Shown here piece after piece: positions 13,105 to 14,238 of a DNA stretch of 14,238 nucleotides; the first letter of the stretch is position 1; each line of letters opens with the position of its first letter. Position numbers and translations under genes: made by a program. Source of the DNA: Desulfovibrio sp. GTDB lineage: Bacteria > Desulfobacterota > Desulfovibrionia > Desulfovibrionales > Desulfovibrionaceae. The stretch is taken from assembly GCA_028708195.1 (NCBI GenBank), contig JAQVZK010000009.1:3278-17515 (forward strand), in the 5' to 3' direction. A model generated the notes under the pieces. The model did no database searches and had not been told where the DNA came from. It saw only the letters and a program-made list of their open reading frames with translations.

Positions 13105-14238
13105 CTAGATATCCCTGTACCGTCCGCCGTTGGACGCCGAACTCACAAGATGGGCGTAGCGGCGCAGCACAGAATAGGGGCTGCGTTTTTCTACCGGTTT
13201 ATAGCCAACGCTGCGGCGTTCAAGTTCAGCCGCGTCAACCATGAGGTCCAGCTTGCGGTTGGGAATATCAATATGGATCATATCCCCTTCCTGCACGAGG
13301 CCAATAATGCCGCCGTCCGCCGCTTCGGGTGAAATGTGACCGATGGCCGCGCCATTGGTGCCGCCAGAGAAGCGCCCGTCAGTGAGCAGGGCCACATCCT
13401 TGCCAAGGCCCATGCCTGTGATGGCCGCCGTGGGCGAAAGCATTTCGCGCATGCCGGGGCCGCCGCGCGGGCCTTCGTAGCGAATGACCACGCCGTCGCC
13501 GGGCTTGATTTTTCCGGCAAGAATGGCGGCCATTGCGTCTTCTTCAGACTCAAACACCCGCGCGCGCACGTCGCGGCACATCATTTCGGGGGCAACGGCA
13601 GACTGCTTGACCACAGCGCCGCCGGGGGCGAGGCTGCCGCGCAGAATGGCGATGCCGCCTTGCTTGGAATAGGGGTTGTCCACACTGTGGATAACGTCGC
13701 TGTCCAGCACGCGAGCGTTCATGTCGCGCAGATTTTCGCCCACGGTCTTGCCTGTGACGGTCATGCAGTCCTTGTTGATGAGGTTCAGCTTGTCAAGCTC
13801 TGTCATGACAGCGGGGATGCCGCCCGCATTGTCCAGATCAACCATGTAGTGCTTGCCCGCAGGCGAAAGCTTGCACAGGTTGGGGCTCTTGCGGCTCACC
13901 TCGTCAAAAATATCCAGCCCAAGGTCAAGCCCGGCTTCGCCAAAGACGGCAGGCAGGTGCAGTACCGTGTTGGTGGAGCAGCCAAGGGCCATGTCCACAG
14001 CCACGGCGTTGGCCACAGCCTTGGGGGTGACGATGTCCAGCGGGCGAATGCCGCGCTCAAGCATATCCATAACGCGCATGCCCGCCGTCTTGGCCAGACG
14101 GATGCGCGCGCCGCTCACGGCGGGGATGGTGCCGTTGCCGGGCAGGGCCACACCTATGGTTTCGGCCATGCAGTTCATCGAGTTGGCCGTAAACATACCT
14201 GCACAGGCCCCACAACCGGGGCACGCGCGCTCGGCCAT
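13105..14238 (-). CDS. ilvD: Dihydroxy-acid dehydratase, C-terminal part (5' end outside window)
   Basis: This minus-strand frame is open through the window end and stops with TAG at 13105-13107, giving 377 residues of a protein normally about 555 long, so roughly the first 180 residues are missing. It dehydrates 2,3-dihydroxy-isovalerate and its methyl homologue in valine and isoleucine synthesis, using an Fe-S cluster and Mg. The visible part begins with [18 protein letters not shown], whose Cys is a cluster ligand and which leads into the conserved [14 protein letters not shown] stretch. Further on are [14 protein letters not shown], the family stretch [20 protein letters not shown] with the catalytic serine region, and a C-terminal end [14 protein letters not shown]. 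No frameshift is seen. The first Met in the window is internal. It is transcribed toward the HdeA/B-like gene. Confidence 0.93.
   Translation of the reverse strand: MAERACPGCGACAGMFTANSMNCMAETIGVALPGNGTIPAVSGARIRLAKTAGMRVMDMLERGIRPLDIVTPKAVANAVAVDMALGCSTNTVLHLPAVFGEAGLDLGLDIFDEVSRKSPNLCKLSPAGKHYMVDLDNAGGIPAVMTELDKLNLINKDCMTVTGKTVGENLRDMNARVLDSDVIHSVDNPYSKQGGIAILRGSLAPGGAVVKQSAVAPEMMCRDVRARVFESEEDAMAAILAGKIKPGDGVVIRYEGPRGGPGMREMLSPTAAITGMGLGKDVALLTDGRFSGGTNGAAIGHISPEAADGGIIGLVQEGDMIHIDIPNRKLDLMVDAAELERRSVGYKPVEKRSPYSVLRRYAHLVSSASNGGRYRDI

Noticed and set aside
13051..13332. Plus-strand open frame overlapping the ilvD 3' end
   Set aside because: Antisense to conserved ilvD sequence, with no ribosome site or family match.

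Overview
The window looks like chromosomal DNA of a Desulfovibrio-type sulfate reducer (Desulfobacterota). It is GC-rich and carries a complete hdrCBA-flx bifurcation cluster, a polar-flagellum hook gene and typical biosynthetic genes. The genus is inferred from gene content and recall of family members, not from a search. No RNA genes, CRISPR arrays, insertion sequences or phage genes were found.

Layout. (1) 1-309 is the 3' end of the flagellar hook gene flgE, closed by a GC hairpin/T-tract terminator. (2) 642-2178 holds aroE and aroQ, which encode consecutive shikimate-pathway steps, closed by a perfect 19-bp terminator hairpin. (3) 2304-9366 is a tightly packed six-gene operon, hdrC-hdrB-hdrA-flxD/C-flxB-flxA. 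Most junctions overlap by 4 or 13 nt. It encodes a cytoplasmic NADH-dependent flavin oxidoreductase/heterodisulfide-reductase complex rich in Fe-S clusters. It ends at a 17-bp perfect hairpin followed by a C-rich tract. (4) 9627-12259 is a three-gene envelope module: a secreted DUF2318 Cys-rich protein, an FtsX/MacB-type ABC permease and a LolD-type ATPase. A Fur-box-like palindrome lies upstream. (5) 12380-12919 encodes a secreted protein that appears to be two HdeA/HdeB-like domains in tandem. (6) 13105-14238, on the minus strand, is the C-terminal two-thirds of ilvD. It converges on the previous gene across a shared hairpin.

How the genes work together. In the Flx-Hdr complex, FlxA should take electrons from NADH, and FlxB, the FlxC-like part and the FlxD part should pass them to the bifurcating flavin of HdrA. 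HdrA would then split them between HdrC/HdrB (disulfide reduction, probably DsrC or another thiol/disulfide carrier) and a low-potential ferredoxin. The DUF2318-permease-ATPase module resembles the accessory half of P19/Ftr1-type iron uptake loci, but no P19 or Ftr1 gene lies in the window.

The points most worth a second look are the apparent FlxD-FlxC fusion, the repeat-rich N-terminal tail of FlxA, the stand-alone DUF2318/ABC module with its putative Fur site and a CxxC motif in the permease's periplasmic domain, and the tandem HdeA/B-like protein.
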